Positions 62,061-64,000 of a stretch of 64,000 nucleotides of DNA are shown in pieces. Position 1 is the stretch's first letter; every line of letters begins with the position of its first letter. A model generated the notes under the pieces. That model did no database searches, had not been told where the DNA came from, and saw only the letters and a list, made by a program, of their open reading frames with translations. This DNA is from Cyprinodon diabolis (taxonomy: Eukaryota > Chordata > Actinopteri > Cyprinodontiformes > Cyprinodontidae): contig CM060064.1 of NCBI GenBank assembly GCA_030533445.1, positions 46,030,787 to 46,094,786 on the forward strand, written 5' to 3'. Both the position numbers and the translations under genes were made by a program.

Positions 62061-63492
62061 AAGAAATGCCTCAGCTTCCTAACTCCACATCATAAATGTA
62101 TCAAATCATACCAATACCTGACTGAAATACTGATGGGATTGCCCAGCGATGTTCATCAACCCTAACATGAATCCCCTTGTTGCCATAGTAATTATTGTTT
62201 CATTATTAAAATAAAAAAACAACACCTCATGGCCCAAAACAATAAAAAAAAAAAAATAAATAAATACATCTTCAGGCTAATGTCTTTTAGGTTTGATTTT
62301 CAACTTTTTGGATCTAATAAATCATCGCTAGTTTAAGCAAAACATGTAGCAAATCTGAATTCTGTGGGTTAATATCTTGGTAATTTTTATGCAACATATG
62401 AGTAGAAGCTCTTTTAGTAATTCACCTCTCCACCACTAGGGGGTGTGCTTTTTTATCCAACCAGTTAGGCCATAAAGAGCCACATGAGCTATTGGAGCAT
62501 CAGCTGTAAAATATTAAGTAGCTAAGGGTGCGGCAGAGGGTGACGGCGTTTGGTTACGTGATACTGACAGAGCTGATGGTCCAAATAACCGCTTGATCCG
62601 TTTGACTGACTCACAGGAGTCAAGGCTGGATAAGAATGACAACAAAGAAGCCAAGCTGCCAAAAGATCCTTGGATTCACCTGAGCAAAGGTGATCCTCGG
62701 TGGTGCTGTTGTGAGGAAGAGTGCCGGTCCCCACTGATCCAGCGGGTGACGGTAATAAGAAATAAAACCTCAGCCTATGTTCTGCTGCCAAACAACCTAA
62801 CAATAAAGAGCCGACAGCCTGTCTAAACTTTAGATCCATTTATTGTTGGTTTATTTAACCCTCAAGGAAATAATGATGTGTTTGTATTTGTTAAAGATTC
62901 ATTTCCAAATGTTCTTTCCAGATCTCCAGTAAGAGAAGTTAAAATACAACGCCCCATTCAAAAGTCTGGTCATATTCAGAATTCAAACTTCCGAAAGTAC
63001 TTTAAATACTTTCAGAAATATTTAAAAAAATGTCATACTTGGAAACAAAGTCCAGCGGATTGTTTTTTTTACTTTTTTTGGAACACAGGAAACCAGCATT
63101 AGCCATCACCCACTGCTGCACACTGCTGATCAACTGGCTGAGCTGTTTCACCGTTCATTAAAAACAGGAAGAGTCATGGTGTGGAATCTGAAGGAGTTCC
63201 AACTACTGCTCTTAGCAGATAATTCAGGTTTAAAGTGTAGCTCTGCCAGAGCAGATGGTCCGAGTCCTTCAGCCATGAAACAAAAGTTCTACTGGATTCT
63301 GTACGAATAAAAAAAAATGGGATAAATGATTCTTTTTTTCTCTTTGAAATTAAAAACATGAACCTAAACGTCCTGCTTCACTGTGACTGAGGGATCTGCT
63401 GGTTCTTCACTCCTGCTGCAATTTTCAGAGTAGAACTCAGAGAGTTGGGCAGCGGCGGCCGGTCAATAGAGGGCGCCCTACTCCCCCGATTG
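62061..63492. other. No gene; small repeat fragments
   Basis: At about 62960-63005 a piece of the THAP-family left end (TCATATTCAGAATTCAAACT) abuts a Penelope-like piece (GGAAACAAAGTCCAGCGG) at about 63040. The rest is unassigned. Confidence 0.4.
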
Positions 63493-64000
63493 ACCTTGAT
63501 TAAAGTCGTAGGGAAGCGGCTCTTCCAACGTTGCATTTCCAAATTCTCCCGAGTGGTGCAAGACTTTACACAAGTGAATAAAGTGAATGTGATTGGTTGT
63601 TTATCAAGGTAGCGGGATTGTTGTGGCGGAAGGATCACAAGCAAGTTTGATTGTGGCTGGTTTATTTGAAGCATCTTGCTAACCAGTTAGCAACTTAGCG
63701 CTAGTAGGTTCCCAATGGGAAATTCCATTGGGACCAAGTAGCACTAAATTGGTGACTTAGAAACGATGCTGTCAAGGAACGCTATGGACAGCGAAAACAT
63801 GCAAGAGGAGGAGAGTTTAGTGTCGGAGGTCGTGGATGAGTCTCCTCCGTCATCCATTTTTTATTTAGAGGAGGAAAGCGGGGAGGAAGATGTTGTGGAA
63901 GAGGACGCCAGGGCGGCAGAAGCTTGGTTTGGTGTAGAAGGCTTCCAGCCGTACATGTCTGAGCCCTTGCCTCACAACGCTGCCAGTTCTGTTAGCTCTA
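63493..64000 (+). mobile_element. Acidic P2X7-like leader ORF transposon, copy B, runs off the window
   Basis: Mirrors 36700-37190 in reverse. An open frame starts MDSENMQEEESLVSEVVDES at 63784 and is still open at 64000 (72 codons), ending SEPLPHNAASSVSS. Whether the full gene, including the C-terminal cysteine domain, is present lies beyond the window. Confidence 0.55.

Overview
The window is vertebrate nuclear DNA, almost certainly a teleost fish. It holds split vertebrate genes with GT-AG introns and a dense load of fish-type transposons: Tc1, PIF/Harbinger, hAT, Penelope-like, L2/CR1-type and restriction-like-endonuclease LINEs, and a tRNA-derived SINE. There is no operon structure, CRISPR array or prokaryotic feature. 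I cannot name the species; a percomorph is my best guess.

Four protein-coding genes can be followed through all their coding exons. (1) An ankrd34 family gene, most like ankrd34a, has a single coding exon on the minus strand (4524-6119); a spliced 5' leader exon may lie in the CpG-rich block near 11.4 kb. (2) A purine nucleoside phosphorylase gene has seven coding exons on the plus strand (16534-24364, 294 aa). (3) decr1, mitochondrial 2,4-dienoyl-CoA reductase, has ten exons on the minus strand (26438-33941, 329 aa). (4) kcnv1, the silent Kv8.1 potassium channel subunit, has three exons on the minus strand (44861-60988, 500 aa). All splice phases agree and no internal stops appear. The genes act in unrelated processes: purine salvage, mitochondrial fatty-acid oxidation, neuronal excitability, and an ankyrin scaffold. 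A possible orphan terminal exon lies at 35216-35527.

Layout: 0-1.5 kb, AT-rich fold-back repeat; 3.6-6.2 kb, Harbinger derivative and ankrd34; 6.5-14.5 kb, accessory repeats; 15.6-16.0 kb, TGGA microsatellite; 16.5-24.4 kb, pnp with a nested transposon pile in intron 5; 26.4-33.9 kb, decr1; 34-39 kb, transposon relics with THAP and acidic-domain ORFs; 39.3-42.1 kb, a duplicated 638-bp block around a 51-bp minisatellite; 42.9-44.8 kb, a 43-bp minisatellite directly after the kcnv1 stop; 45-61 kb, kcnv1, whose introns hold a 2.9-kb satellite-filled inverted-repeat element, an 874-bp tandem duplication and an 18-bp minisatellite; 61-64 kb, more repeats.

The least ordinary find is a family of three ~545-573-bp elements (6516-7086, 18259-18831, 27210-27753). 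Each carries the start of a RecQ-like helicase reading frame, hairpins near both ends and exact 8-bp target duplications. One copy appears to have carried along about 54 bp of DNA from the 3' flank of another insertion site. Other leads are an EcoRI-site satellite that grew inside a small inverted-repeat transposon, substitutions in the phosphate-binding loop of the pnp product, and an apparently intact Tc1 transposon.
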